Assembly: GCA_033060915.1 (NCBI GenBank)
Contig: CM065383.1
Coordinates: forward strand, 11,294,001 to 11,358,000
Origin: Euryodendron excelsum
Taxonomy: Eukaryota; Streptophyta; Magnoliopsida; Ericales; Pentaphylacaceae
Direction: 5' to 3'
DNA length: 64,000 bases
Under the pieces are notes generated by a model. The model was not told the origin of the DNA and made no database searches. It was given only the letters and a program-made list of their open reading frames with translations. Made by a program: the position numbers and the translations under genes. How positions within the stretch are numbered: position 1 is the stretch's first letter; every line of letters begins with the position of its first letter. Shown one piece after another: positions 1 through 12,700 of this stretch.

Positions 1-2036
1 TCCCCAGATGAAGTTAAGTACGGTGAGCTGTGTTTCATCTTTCTCACTCCATGTTTTTTGGACTGCCTGGTCACAGTGGCTCTTTTGTCTACCTGCACAT
101 CCCTGATTTCCACTGTAGCAGAATGGTTGCTGTGCGGCTCCACAATGGGAAGGATTGAGGGAGGAGAGGTAGAGAATGATAACCTTCCTTTGGGAGATGA
201 GTGCGTGCTATCCCTAGGACTCATCTGGGTTGCCATATCCCGTCGCGAAGCAACACGAGAAACCATGGTTTCTGCATCCTTGGTGCCATCAAGCTTCTCA
301 TCTACATTTGATCCAAGATTGACAAGGAACATCAGAAAAATATATTCATCAAAAAGATAAATATGCACCAGAACCATCATCCATTTTGATGACCACAGAC
401 TTAGATATATTAGTGTAGTCTGTGGTGTTTTGGATGGCATAAAATGAGCTATTCATTCATTTTGACAACTTCTTTGAGTATAGCCATTTTAAGAAATTAA
501 ACTGAAATCTTTCTTCTTTTTTCCTTTTAATTTAGTGGTCATGGTGATGTGTCCAACTTGTGCATGCAACATGTAAACAATTTAATATGTCCCCTATTTA
601 AAAATAATTGTTCTATAGGGCTCGTTACCTATAGATTTGACACCATGGACACATCCTCCTGGAAACAACTAGGGCCCAAACAACAAAAAATACACAGCTT
701 AAACAAACAAGGATGTTAATGTTGTATCATTAAGGTTGTGGTTTTGAGAACGTGACATCACAATCTCCTTCGTCAATTGACACTCAATGTTTCCAGCATA
801 TACTAATACCTAGCATATTTTGGCTGCAAGTTCACAGAAAAGAATAATTCCATTTTCATAGCGTACAGGATAATGTCAGCTGAGATCAATTAGTGCATTC
901 GGCAAATGGTCCATGATCCAACAATAAATAAACTTTTACCTTTCCTTTTCCTTTCAACAATAAACAGCAGTTGTGCAGCAAAAAACTCTCAAAGGGCATT
1001 TAACATCTATATCATTTTTAGGTGTTGCTTGGATTCTCTTGACATACTGGAATCATTTCAAACTATAAGCATCAAGAATAGCTGGCATGAGGTTCAGTCT
1101 TTTCATTTGCAGTGACAACAAGAGTTGCATAATGCCCACTAAAATATATACCAGGAATTCTGGCAGTAAGATTAGACAGGAACTGCAATGAAATAGTTTT
1201 ATAATCTAACATGAAGCGCGTTTTATCAAATTGGCTAGGGTTCTGATTTCTGAGATGAGATTGAATAGAGAATAAAATCTTTAACCATTCACTGCCTGAT
1301 TTTTCAGCTACTTGATTTCAGAATATAGACTGCAGGTTAAGAGATTGTCATAATACCTTGAGAGCTCGGCAATGAGGACTCACTTAACAAATCTGACCAT
1401 CCAGGTAGGCTAGCCGCTTGAGCCATAGAATTCCCTGTATGCACTGGATTGGATTGAGCACCATTGTGACAGCCATAATGAATGGATAGATGATCTGGTA
1501 ATAGTACTCCAGTTGTAAACGGCGAGCCCACCATGAAATCCCTAACACCTCCTCCTTGCAGCACCGGCATGGCAGGGGAATAGTTTGAAAAGCACCCAAC
1601 ACCTGGAGGCCCAAGCGGGCCGCTCTTCGACTTGGGTCGTCTCTGAGGTTGCGGAAGCAAAGGTTTGCTAACACCAAACCCTGAAAGGGGGCTAGTAATC
1701 CACCTCTCGGCATCATCCCATTTTGAAGGCAAAGTCCTTCCGCTAGTGAATGGTATCAAGGCAGCAGCACTTATATGCCTCCGGCTGCTGTTTGACGGCA
1801 GTGGCACTCGTTCCGAACTCCATCCCTTCTGAATTCCGCCCGCATTTCCATCACGGTAATCCGGTGTTCCTGGGCTTGTATATGTACCTGAATTGCGGGG
1901 CAACAAAGAATGCTTCCTCATGCCTCTCAATTGTGGCGAAGAGCAGGTCACATTGCCCCCTGCATTGCCCAAATGTAGTGAAGCCAAATGGTCCCCTATG
2001 AAGATTAGACTTTTCAAAGGAAATTGGACTTGAGTG
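1..2036 (-). CDS. Remorin family protein, partial (C-terminus beyond left edge)
   Basis: Two coding exons are visible on the minus strand: 2036..1357 and 301..1, joined in phase 1 (donor AAG|GTATTA, acceptor GTAG|ATGAG). The longer exon carries YTSPGTPDY, GWSSERVPLPS, GRTLPSKWDDAERWI and PKSKSGPLGPPG, which typify the long, disordered N-terminal part of plant remorins. The next exon has SRRDMATQMSP and VEIRDVQVDKRATVTRQSKK, which lead into the C-terminal remorin coiled coil; that domain lies left of base 1. Remorins are plant plasma-membrane nanodomain proteins linked to signalling, immunity and symbiosis; the role of this member is unknown. The true start is unresolved. A good donor at 2606 (CCAAG|GTAAGG) could join in phase 2 to the acceptor at 2036, but the sequence upstream is not recognisably remorin. 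The 1.06-kb intron (302..1356) holds nothing else I recognise. The family call is firm; the start is not. Confidence 0.85.
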
Positions 2037-2606
2037 CTTGAAAGAATGCAATTTCCAACAAAATTGATGGTTCAGTTATCTTTGCAATCTCACATTCTTG
2101 GCATGTTCTAAGAATTATCTACAAGTATTTCCCCAAAATTTTAAAATGTTTATTTCCTAAGAATTAACCCCAGGCATGGCTTTACTTTCAGCTTCACCTA
2201 TCATATACATACATGTGTACATGCATATCCTAACTATGCTAGTGGAGTGACCATACATGAGTAACTGGGATGTCTGTGGATCTGGACCACTCAAAACGCT
2301 TGTGAAGGTCACGCATAGACAAAATGCAAGATCAAATCAACTATTGAATTGCAAGAAAATGGACAAAATTTTACAGTAAATAAGATTCGAAACTTGAAAG
2401 CCCCGTCACCAGTTTGGATTCTAGGAAAAATAAATAGTCCCCATCATTGTCAAACATATGCACTCTTTGTTTCTATTCCTAATATTAATTTAACCTCACA
2501 TTCAAAATCATAATTCAAAACAGAAACAACAACGAGTGTCTACGTGTGTGAATAGGGAACAAGATGGGTAGCAAATTGTAAACAGTTGAGCTTTCAAAAC
2601 CTTACC

Positions 2607-3820
2607 TTGGACAGGCCAAGAACCGGAGCTTGCTGATAAATCGACAGTTGACTCTCAGGCTCAGCGTACAGAGTTACGTATACATATATATTATTCATAT
2701 GCATATGTAGAAGAATGTGTAAGAGAATAAGAATTAGCCTAGAAAGATTCGTGCTTTCAGAGTCCTGTATTTGTTTAATTTCTTGAAGGCTATTCGATTG
2801 CACCAATTGATTATTGGCTACCCGCTAATGGGTAATGTTCATATGATGTTCGGCGAAATGCCTGTGAGAGGACCTGACATTTTGGGTTCTTGCTCTGAAA
2901 GAAGAACCGAATATACCGTATGGTCAGGTTTTTGTCCGGAGGGTTTTGCCTGGCTGTCTAATCTAATAGGCAGTCCATGTGACGTTCTACAAGTCAAGGA
3001 TGGCGTTCTCACTTGCTTGTGTCCACCACCCTCTACATTTCATATTACACATACATTGCATATATGTATGTATTTGGACGTCTTATGTACGTATCTCTAT
3101 ATACATCATGTAAGGAAAAAAAAAACTATTAAGAGCATGAGTACATGTAACCATTTGTGGGCCCTGGCCTCTTATTAAGACACGCGTCCTACCATTTGAT
3201 TAAATATGTTGTTTCAAAATTCATAAGATCTGATCGCATGCATTGGTCAAAGATGAACGCCTTTTCCTTGACCCAATTTTATTCCATTTGTTATGGTCAT
3301 TTGATCGCCGTGTCTAGTACTATTTTTTTTTTTTCCTCCTAATTTTTGACGAAGAAGATGAGCATTTTATTTGGTTGGTTATTGCATTCATTACATAAGC
3401 CATTTTACGTAATTTTTTATATATAAATTTACATGTATGCCAAAAACAAATGTCACAAATGGCATTCAATTCAAATTAAGATGAAGAACTACGAGTATGA
3501 TGTTTCCAAAATAATAAAGCATGGCACTATGTGTTTGTTGGGGGTTGAAGTAAATGTTTAGAATCTTGTAGGGTCAAAGATAAAACGTTTAAAATTTTGA
3601 GGAACTAATGCACACTTTATTATCATAAATATAGTCAAAATTTATGAGATTTATAAAAAAATTTGGAGAGCCAAGAACCCCTACTATCTAAGAGTGGTTT
3701 TGTCACTGTATCCACCTAATAGGCTTTCTAGAGGACTACAATAATTGAATACTTATATGCATATATTAACTTAGGTCTTGGTGTATTTCTTATGTGATCA
3801 AATTAGGTCTTCATTGAAAA
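2607..3820. other. Intergenic, no gene seen
   Basis: This AT-rich sequence lies upstream of the remorin gene and should hold its promoter and possibly a first exon ending at 2606. Short open frames here have no recognisable motif. There is a poly(T) run near 3323..3334. Nothing else can be supported. Confidence 0.5.
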
Positions 3821-3933
3821 AGCAGGGTAGCCTAGTGGGTACTTCGCTGCTCTTACTCATTATTGAGGTTCGAGCTCCTAGTCCGTCTCCTTGTTTTTGA
3901 CCTATAATGTACTCAAAAAAAAAAAAAAAAAAA
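3821..3933 (+). mobile_element. tRNA-derived SINE, about 113 bp
   Basis: The block has an internal RNA polymerase III promoter. Box A is TAGCCTAGTGG at 3828..3838, and a box B-like GGTTCGAGCTC lies at 3867..3877, 28 bp downstream. It ends in an uninterrupted poly(A) run at about 3915..3933. A tRNA-like head with a short body and an A tail is the plan of plant SINEs. The sequence does not fold as a working tRNA gene as far as I can judge. Target duplications are not clear, so the ends are approximate. Confidence 0.7.
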
Positions 3934-4109
3934 CAAATTCCTCCATCCGATTGAAATGGGTTTTAAGTAGCCATCACCGTTTTACCCAAAAATAAAAAAA
4001 GGGAGGGGAGAGTGCAATTTATGTGTTTGTTTCTCACATTATTGAACTTCCTCTAGTAAGAGCATTGGGATCCTTAGTTCTAGCACATGCCAAATATCAT
4101 TACAAATCA

Positions 4110-4973
4110 TAACCCGCGGTGGAGACCTGCTTTTCGCACCCCTCCTCTTGACGCAAACTCACATTTAGTTCCACTTTAAATCCTTATAACAATTACTATT
4201 ATGCCGACACACCGTCTGCTCTTTTCACCCCGCCCCAATGTTTTTTGTCAGTTTAGTTTTGTATTTTTTTTTATTGGTTTTGTTTCTTTTTTTTTTAAAA
4301 TCAATTTTTGTTTATTTTTTTTATCAATTTTAATTTTCTTTTTGGATAAAAAGTTTTTTCTATTATATATTTGTAATTTTTTATTTATTTTTTAGTTATA
4401 GATTTTGGAGAATAATTTAAAGAAGGGAGATTCTTGACATGTGTCAAGGATTGGAGGGGGATAATTTAAAAGAAGGGAAAGGTTTTGACATGTGTCAAAA
4501 GTTGTCAAGGGTTGAGCGGGAAAAGTTCTGACACGTGTCAAGAGTTGAAGGGGAAGGTTCTAATATATATAAAAAATTAAATAAAAAAAAAAAAAAGAAA
4601 AAAATTAATGAAAAAAACAATAAACAAAACTAAATAAAAAATTAAATAAAATTGAAAAAAAAAAAGAGATACACAAAAATATATAAAAAGGTGAGGTGTC
4701 GGTGTCGGATAAACAAAGGGAGGGTAATTTAAAAAAGATGAAAATTCTGATATATATTAAATAAAATAAAAATTTAATGGAAACAAAATAAAAAAAATGA
4801 TTAAAAAACAACAATAAAAAAAATAAAACTGATTAAAAAAAAAAAACTAAAAAAAAAAAAAACTAAATAAAAATTAAATTTAAAAAGGAAGAAAAAAAGG
4901 TAATTGTGATAGGAAAAAAAATGCAAAGTGTGCGTACTAAGAGGAGGGGGGTAGCTATTTACCCCGCGGTGTA
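4110..4973. mobile_element. hAT-like non-autonomous element with imperfect terminal inverted repeats
   Basis: The left end TAACCCGCGGTGG and the reverse complement of the right end TACACCGCGGGGT match imperfectly. The similarity continues inward through CCCCTCCTCTT and a following cgCA..ACT block. Flanks ACAAATCA (4102..4109) and ACAAATGA (4974..4981) could be an 8-bp target duplication with one mismatch, as expected for hAT. The interior is nearly all A/T homopolymer with no coding capacity, apart from three spaced copies of a TTGACAYGTGTCAA-like motif (see the repeat entry). Confidence 0.55.
4433..4542. repeat. Three near-palindromic TTGACAYGTGTCAA repeats
   Basis: Copies begin near 4433, 4483 and 4528, 45-50 bp apart. 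Each is followed by a purine-rich stretch (gggagg, gaaggg), so the spacer is repeated too. Each motif is close to self-complementary around its centre. This is the only structured part of an otherwise A/T-homopolymer element interior. Confidence 0.6.
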
Positions 4974-4981
4974 ACAAATGA

Positions 4982-5930
4982 CAGACCCAAAATCAACCAA
5001 TAATTTTGTCCCATCTCATGTGTCCACCACCGCCCTAGTTGATTATTTTAATGCGGTAAAACTCTTGATTCTGTTGTTTAATTTAACTTATTTGTTGATA
5101 GTGACCTGTACCATATAAAGAAAGGAAAAAAAAAAGAAAAATGGTAGGTTTATTCAAAGAATAAAGTAAGCAAGTAAGCGTTGGATAGCACTAATTTAAT
5201 GGGATTTGACTAACTGATACTGCTTTTTGCTAATATTTTACGCAGCACAAGATCTTCGAGATCCCATCTTCTATAAACATCTTCAAGTTAATTAACACCC
5301 TTGTTATGGGGAGATTTTGTCTTCTAATCACTATAAAATAGAAAAAGAAAAAAAAAAAAAAAAAAACGTTTGACAGGACCATCATCATCCTACTGAACAT
5401 ATCTATCCGATGAAAGTCTGACTTCGATCGTTAAACTAGCATATCAGACCATTTCAATTGACTAACCATGATTATTCTAAGAAAATGACTAGGGTACCAT
5501 CAAGGCCCTCATACTGTAAAATTTGTTACTAAGTAAATTCACACTCTACTACTCTTAATGTGATAATAGTTATTATGCATTATAATTACATTATCACGCT
5601 TAGTGAAATTACCTAATTTCTTTAAAAAGTCTTATCAAGTAATTAATTTTTTTTTTTTTTTGTTTTTTAATCTTGAAAACCTATTCTAGTAGTTGGGTGC
5701 TCCACTTGATAAATCAGCTCTTTCCAAACAACCACCGTCCACAGAAACATCAATGTCTGTGGGAGATTTTTTTTTTTTTTTTTTGGACTGGTGAATCAAG
5801 GCTGGGGCGACATGAGTGTGCCACATGGCCATAAGAATCTCCGTGGTTGGTGCACCACCATTTTTGAAGCTTCGTGTCCATGGATTGGTTCTTAATCCTT
5901 GTTGGCCCACCGTCGTCATCACCATCACCA
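4982..5930. other. ZEP upstream region
   Basis: These 950 bp between the hAT-like element and the ZEP leader are AT-rich, with poly(A/T) runs near 5347..5366, 5648..5660 and 5767..5784. They are the likely ZEP promoter. I see no convincing TATA box, G-box cluster or gene. Confidence 0.4.
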
Positions 5931-5951
5931 CTCTCTCTCTCTCTCTCTCTC
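5931..5951 (+). repeat. (CT)n tract in the ZEP leader
   Basis: About ten CT dinucleotides lie 120-140 bp upstream of the ZEP ATG, probably in the 5' UTR or just upstream of it. Pyrimidine dinucleotide tracts are common in plant leaders and core promoters. Confidence 0.8.
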
Positions 5952-6070
5952 CCTCCTTTCCTTTCCTTCTCCGTTGGGAAATCGAATACAAAAGAGGGAA
6001 GAAATCCCATTTTGTTTCGGCACAAAACCCATACAGGAATAACTTGAACTGGTAATACTTGTTAACGATA

Positions 6071-6663
6071 ATGGCTTCAACTGTGTTTTACAGTTCAATA
6101 AACCCATCAACGGCACTTTTCTCAAAAACCCACTTCCCAGTTCCAATCTCTAAAGACTTCTCAGCAGAATTCTTGAACTCTGTGAACTGCAACTACGCTT
6201 GCGGAAGCAAAGAAAGTGGGCGGAAGAAGAGGACGACGAAGGGAACATTGACAGTGCCAGAAGCACAGTCGGCTTCGCCTTCCACGCAAAGCGGTGTGGC
6301 CGAAATTGATGGGAAGTCGCCGCCGCCGCGGAAGAACCTACGGGTTCTTGTGGCCGGGGGTGGGATTGGTGGGCTTGTTCTGGCGTTGGCGGCGAAGGGG
6401 AAGGGGTTTGAGGTGGTGGTGTTTGAGAAGGACATGAGCGCCGTTAGAGGGGAGGGACAGTACAGGGGTCCGATTCAGATACAGAGTAATGCGTTGGCTG
6501 CTTTGGAAGCTATTGATTTAGAGGTTGCTGATGAAGTTATGAAGGCTGGCTGCATCACTGGTGATCGGATTAACGGATTGGTTGATGGTATTTCCGGCAA
6601 TTGGTATGTTGTTTAACCCTCTGTGTTTGTTTTTATGTTTTTGTTTTTGTGTTTTCAACCATT

Positions 6664-6706
<43 letters not shown>

Positions 6707-9700
6707 TTCAGTTGTTTGATTTGCTTATTTTCTCATTTTCGTATTGCGTAATGGAATATTTGTGGCTCCTTCTGTTTCTTGTAGCATGGTGGTAATCACC
6801 GGTCTGATTCACAGTTTGAACTTTTGCAACTATGACAACAAGTTTAGCATTTCAAGCTAATTTTCATTGATATGGAAATGGATGGAACTGTGACAACAAA
6901 TTTATATTTTCAAGCTATTTCTGCATATTGGGAATATCTCTATTTGTACAGGCTATGGAAAATGTATTGAATTATAGTAGTTCTATACTTTTACTTTCAA
7001 CTTGCGAGCTTTAGCTCCATATAATGGATAATGGAAAGGGAAAATTAGGAATGTGGCTATAGAATCTGGGAGAAATCAATGACCAAGATGGGTATTCTAC
7101 TCATTTCAAAATGGCCCTGGGGGTTAGCACATTTTAATGTGCATATGTAGCATAAGTTCTGAAGGTGCACAAGTTATCACTAGGGGCGATTGGACCATAC
7201 AATTTTATAGAAGAGTCAAGACTCACAATCTCCTGATTTATAAGAGATATTTTGTTTTAAAATCTTTCCATGGAAACTTTCCTCAAGTATGTTAATTTAA
7301 GAAAAAAAGGGTTACTCGAATAAATTCATGTTATAGTGACGAGGATGGTGAGTGATCCTCAATCTCTGGTAAAACAACCAATATGCAAGAATAGGGTCAA
7401 CCAATCATGATTAAGGGGTAATAATGAGGAAAGAAATCTGGAGTCTAAGGGTATAGCCTTTAGGAATTATTACCTTGGAGGCTTGAATAAAATGCATGCA
7501 CACACTAGTGTCTTTGTTGAGCTGAATTGTATGCACCTACATGCACCTGTGTGTGATGGTGTACGTATTTGTTTGTGCAGAGTATATTGACTTTACCAAT
7601 AACTATCAGATAGCTGTCTTATTTAATGGCCATTATTAAGATAAATCTGCACATGATTCAGGGGTTAAAATTATGTCTTGTCTATTTCTGATGGGGGCAG
7701 CAATTTTTCTAAGGAAATACTGAAATACATGTAACTTTATTTAATAAATACACCTTAGACAAGCTACACAGGTTACCATGGAATTCAGTTGAGCCCCTAA
7801 CATCCTCAGAGCATCAGGGTAGACGAAGTCAGGCTGATTTAACTAACTTACTAAGAGATAAGCTGTGTCATAAAATTTGTCAGCATTTAAATACATAGCA
7901 CCTACGGATACATGAGGATTTCAAATCACATGCTTCAGAACTTAAAGTATTTGAAATACCTTCTTGTACAACTAGAGTCCTTGTTATAGTGGAGTTGAAA
8001 TAACTATTTTCACCTATCATTTGAAATTCATTCGTAATAAAGCACTCAAATCCTTACATCTACTTGCTGGTATCTAAAATAAGTTATTCAATAAATTGAA
8101 AATATATTTCTTCGACAAACAAATCCAAATCCTTTCACTTTGAATCCATTAATACAAACGCAGGCTTAGTATTATCAGTTTAATTATCCAAGGCAGAGAG
8201 GCAGATCCATTATTGGCAAGCCACAAGTAGCTCCTAATGCAAATTAAAAAAAATTTCCTCTTATTAGTGGAATTTGTTCAGGCTGGAAAAGAAAGGAACA
8301 AAATTCTTTCAGACCGAATTGTTGATTTTAGTTACCTTTTCAGATGAAAATGTTGTGTTTATAAGCACCCTATTAATATAATGATGCATAGTCGAATTCT
8401 TTCAGACCAAATTGTTGTGTTTATCAGGTACATCAAGTTTGATACATTCACTCCTGCAGCGGAACGGGGGCTTCCAGTTACAAGAGTTATTAGTCGAATG
8501 ACTTTGCAACAAATCCTTTCTCGTGCTGTGGGGGAAGATGTCATTATGAATGAGAGTAACGTTGTTAGTTTTGAGGATGATGGTGATAAGGTAACCTAAG
8601 CCCTAATGCTTTTATACTTTCCTGCTTTGCCAACAAAGGTTGAGATTGTCTTCTTATTGACATGTTTACATAGGTATTGTGACGAATAATTTTTTCTAGC
8701 TCTTCTGCTTCTTCTTTCCATTACATGAATTTGATAAACTGATTCCCTCATGATGGTTGACAGTTGTCCTTGTCTTCTGCAAAATTAGGTTACTGTGATT
8801 CTTGAGAATGGACAGCGTTATGAAGGTGATCTTCTAGTTGGTGCTGATGGAATATGGTCAAAGGTATAGTGTAATGCTCCTTATGTACAGCCTTCTTCTA
8901 CGGACCATTTTTTCATCTATAAACTGATTTGAAATTAGATATTACATTGATCTTCAGGTGGTGAATTTGATAATGATTTTTGGGAAAAGATATCTTAGGT
9001 GAAAAATAGGTCTGACCTCATTGGCCATAGGTACCTAACGTATTACATTTTGCCCCCTTTGTTTGGGTCTTTGTCTTTTTTCCCTTCCCCTGGAAGTTTC
9101 TAGAAACCACCTTGTTAAATTTCCACAATGAGGAAGTTTTTGGATGGATTCATCAAAAACTGGAAGATTACAAATGTCAGGTTATTCCTTTTGTAGATAA
9201 TCTTCTGGTGAAATTTATAGATACTTGGTTTCGTTTGAACAGGTGAGGAAAAATTTGTTTGGACCCACGGAAGCCACATATTCAGGCTACACTTGTTACA
9301 CTGGTATTGCAGATTTTGTGCCAGCTGATATTGAGTCTGTTGGGTATGCTATATTTCATTTTGTGGTGTTAGAAGTGTACTTTTTGTTTATTCATCGCTG
9401 GCTTCTTTATTCTGTAGCTTATATCTTGAAGAGCGAGGCTCATATTTAAAATTTCTCTTTGTGAAGGTACCGAGTATTTTTGGGACACAAACAATACTTT
9501 GTTTCTTCAGACGTAGGTGCAGGAAAGATGCAGTGGTATGCATTTCACAATGAACCACCTGGTGGTGTGGATAGTCCCACAGGTAGATATTCTTCAGATG
9601 TTTGAACTTTCAGTAGATTCAATAGGAGCATGACTTCAATGAAACTCCTATCAGATGACTTTGCAGGCTGTGAAATATTTTACTATTAGTCATTCATTGA

Positions 9701-12700
9701 ACCTTGCAATACCTTGGAAATATATCATATGTATATGTATAATAAGAAGTTACTCTTTTATATGGAAGTATAATATAATTTACTAAATATGAAGTATTGC
9801 TTGAGATGAAGGAAACTGAAAGAAAAGTGAAGTGAATGAAAAAACAATGGTTGGTTAGCATAATATCACCGTGAACAGGGCGGTTAATTGCAGTGCAGGT
9901 GCCATCTGCCCTTTGGTGGTGCAGAAGTACAAATGCTAGCTAAGTTAGGTCTAGAAGAAAATTACTTAATACAACAATAATTTATCAAATGCCACTCAGG
10001 TTGTGTTAAATTTGCCTCCTGGTTCATACTGTGGAGAGTTACTGTCCTCCTAGCTCTTATATGCTTTTTTTAAAATTATATTAAGCTTCTGTCCATGGCC
10101 TATAATTGTTTCCACTAGTGATATTTTGGTTAAATACTGTATTTATTTCTTGGATTCCAATGTGCAATTTTAACAGAGGATTGGCCATTATAGTATAATT
10201 AGTACTGGGTAAGTTTCTGTGTAATTACTCTCAAATAGTCAGGACAAGGATGTCGATGATGATGAGGATGTTTCTCTTTAAATACCCTATGTCGTGGCAG
10301 GTAAAAAGGAAAGGTTGCTGAAGATATTTGAGGGTTGGTGTGATAATGTGATAGATCTGTTGCTTGCAACTGATGAAGATGCAATTCTTCGACGGGACAT
10401 ATATGACCGCACACCAACTTTTACTTGGGGAAGGGGTCGTGTAACTTTGCTTGGCGACTCTGTCCATGCAATGCAGCCCAATTTGGGTCAAGGTGGATGC
10501 ATGGCCATTGAGGTACAACTTTCTTTTGCTAAATGTTGATGCCATACCATACTAGGATTCTAGGAAAACATGATAAACTATAGTTATTGTTTGATCAACA
10601 GTGGTAAATTTTTGCTTCAGTGAGGATACTGTGATGTCATAAGTACTTCATTTTCCATTTACGAAATATGTATAACCCCGAGACATTATTCATATGTTGA
10701 ATGTCCAGAGTTATTTTATTATTATATTGTTTCTTGCATGAATTCTTTTCTTGGTATGAAAAAGCAAAATCTTCTTTCTAAGAAGTAAATGAAATATAAC
10801 TACCCCTCACCACCCAAAAAAAAAAAATGGAAGGAAAACTCCTTTCCAATAAAGTGTTAAATGCTGATGGAGAACCTAGGAACAAAATTTCCATTTGTTT
10901 CCATCAAAAAGGCCTAAACATTTCCGTTTCCTAAGAGACCAAAATGAAACACAAGTTGAATAACCTATCTCTATTATTCCCATCAAAATCACACTGGAAC
11001 ATAGAAAAATGCACCAAAATACATCGCTATATACCGAAACAATAACTTGCGTCAACAAGAATTTAGAATCTTTCATAAATGTTATATAATTTTTATTGAG
11101 AAAAATACAAAAGACAACATTAATATCTATCTCTAGTGTAATGTTTCCAAAACATCTCGAAACATTTTTGAAATGTTTCTGAAACGTTTTCGTTTCCAAG
11201 CCAACCGAAACGACCCATCAAAACGAAATTTTGATCCTTGTGGAGGACATGATGCCAATGACCCTGACAAAGACCATTTCAAGAGAGGAGCACAATCTTT
11301 TCTGAACTATTTCATGCATTATTTCAGGATAGCTATCAGCTAGCGCTGGAGCTTAACAAGGCTTGGGAGCAAAGCACTGCATCAGGAAGTCCAATTGACG
11401 TTGTCTCTTCTTTGAGGAGGTAATGCGATTTTTCCTTCTCAAAAGTTGCAAATAATACTCGAGGCTTATAGTGAGTCTTCACCCGAAGAATTAAGGAACC
11501 TTACAAATAAACGGAAAGTAAAGAAAGTGTACTACACTTACAAAGCCAGAGCACATTCATGCATGTACTGGGGAGGGGTTGCAGTGTTGCACTATTTTAT
11601 GAGTCTTATTCTGAGAGGTGGTGTGACTATGTGGGTGACATATCTTGAATTAACATGTCTCAAGTCTTAATGGAGTACAAGGTGTGTTCCTAAGTTTCCA
11701 TTTCATAAGGTTGAAAACAGTAATAACTTTAACCAACTACAATTGCATCTGTTTCAGTACTTTGGTTGACATGGAGCTTCATAGATCAAATATGGTAATA
11801 CTGACTTTTTTTTTTTTTTTTCAACTTACTCAGCTATGAGAAAGCTAGAAGACTACGAGTTGCCATTATTCATGGACTGGCACGAATGGCTGCAATCATG
11901 GCTTCCACTTATAAGGCATTTTTGGGTGTTGGCCTTGGCCCACTATCGGTAGGAATTTGTTATAAGCACATGATGTTGAGTAAATAAAATAAACTCGAGT
12001 TTTCCATGGAGTTCTGCATGCATTTCATGACAGCCTATATTCTGTTTTGCAGTTTTTGACAAAGTTTAGGATACCGCATCCAGGAAGAGTTGGAGGGAGA
12101 ATATTTATCGACCTTGGAATGCCTTTAATGTTGAGTTGGGTCCTCGGTGGTAATGGGTTAGATCAGATAAGCCTTTTTCGTATCAGCTCTTCTTAGTATT
12201 AGCTTTCATGCTTTTATCTTGATTGTCCTTCTATTCTTTCATTATAAGTACATAAAAGTCTCATTCTATTTTTTTTTTCTTTTGTGGTCTTATTGAAGGG
12301 CCAAAGCCCTAGGGGGCACTACTATCATTGGGCTAACCCCTCTTGTCCATAAAAGGCTCATTTTTAGAATTAATTATAGAAACAAAATCACTGATTGAAA
12401 AACTAGTACATTTTCCATTACTATCAGTGCTCAAAAGGAGCTCATTCTAGTCCCCAAAAAGCTTATGCCCGTGCATTACAAACTTCATTTTAAGTTATCA
12501 AGTATTTTTTTTTTTTTTTTTTGCTTAAGTAACAATAAATTCGTAGAACAGTTGATTGAGGTATTGCAATTTTTTCAGCGTCCAGACTCCAGAAACTTTC
12601 AGTTCAGGATCTACTGCATAGCTCTTAGACATTCTTGATTTTGTTTTGGATTATACTTCAACACGTTTGATCTCTGAGCTTTCTGGACTTATTGGTCAAA

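Noticed and set aside
58..360. Plus-strand 100-aa open frame at the left edge
   Set aside because: It is the antisense of the remorin exon at 1-301, whose minus-strand reading has conserved remorin motifs and a matching splice phase.
2594..2806. Minus-strand 70-aa frame as remorin exon 1
   Set aside because: Its donor at 2606 is good, but the phase needed to join the remorin exon uses a different frame from this one, so this reading cannot be the N-terminus.
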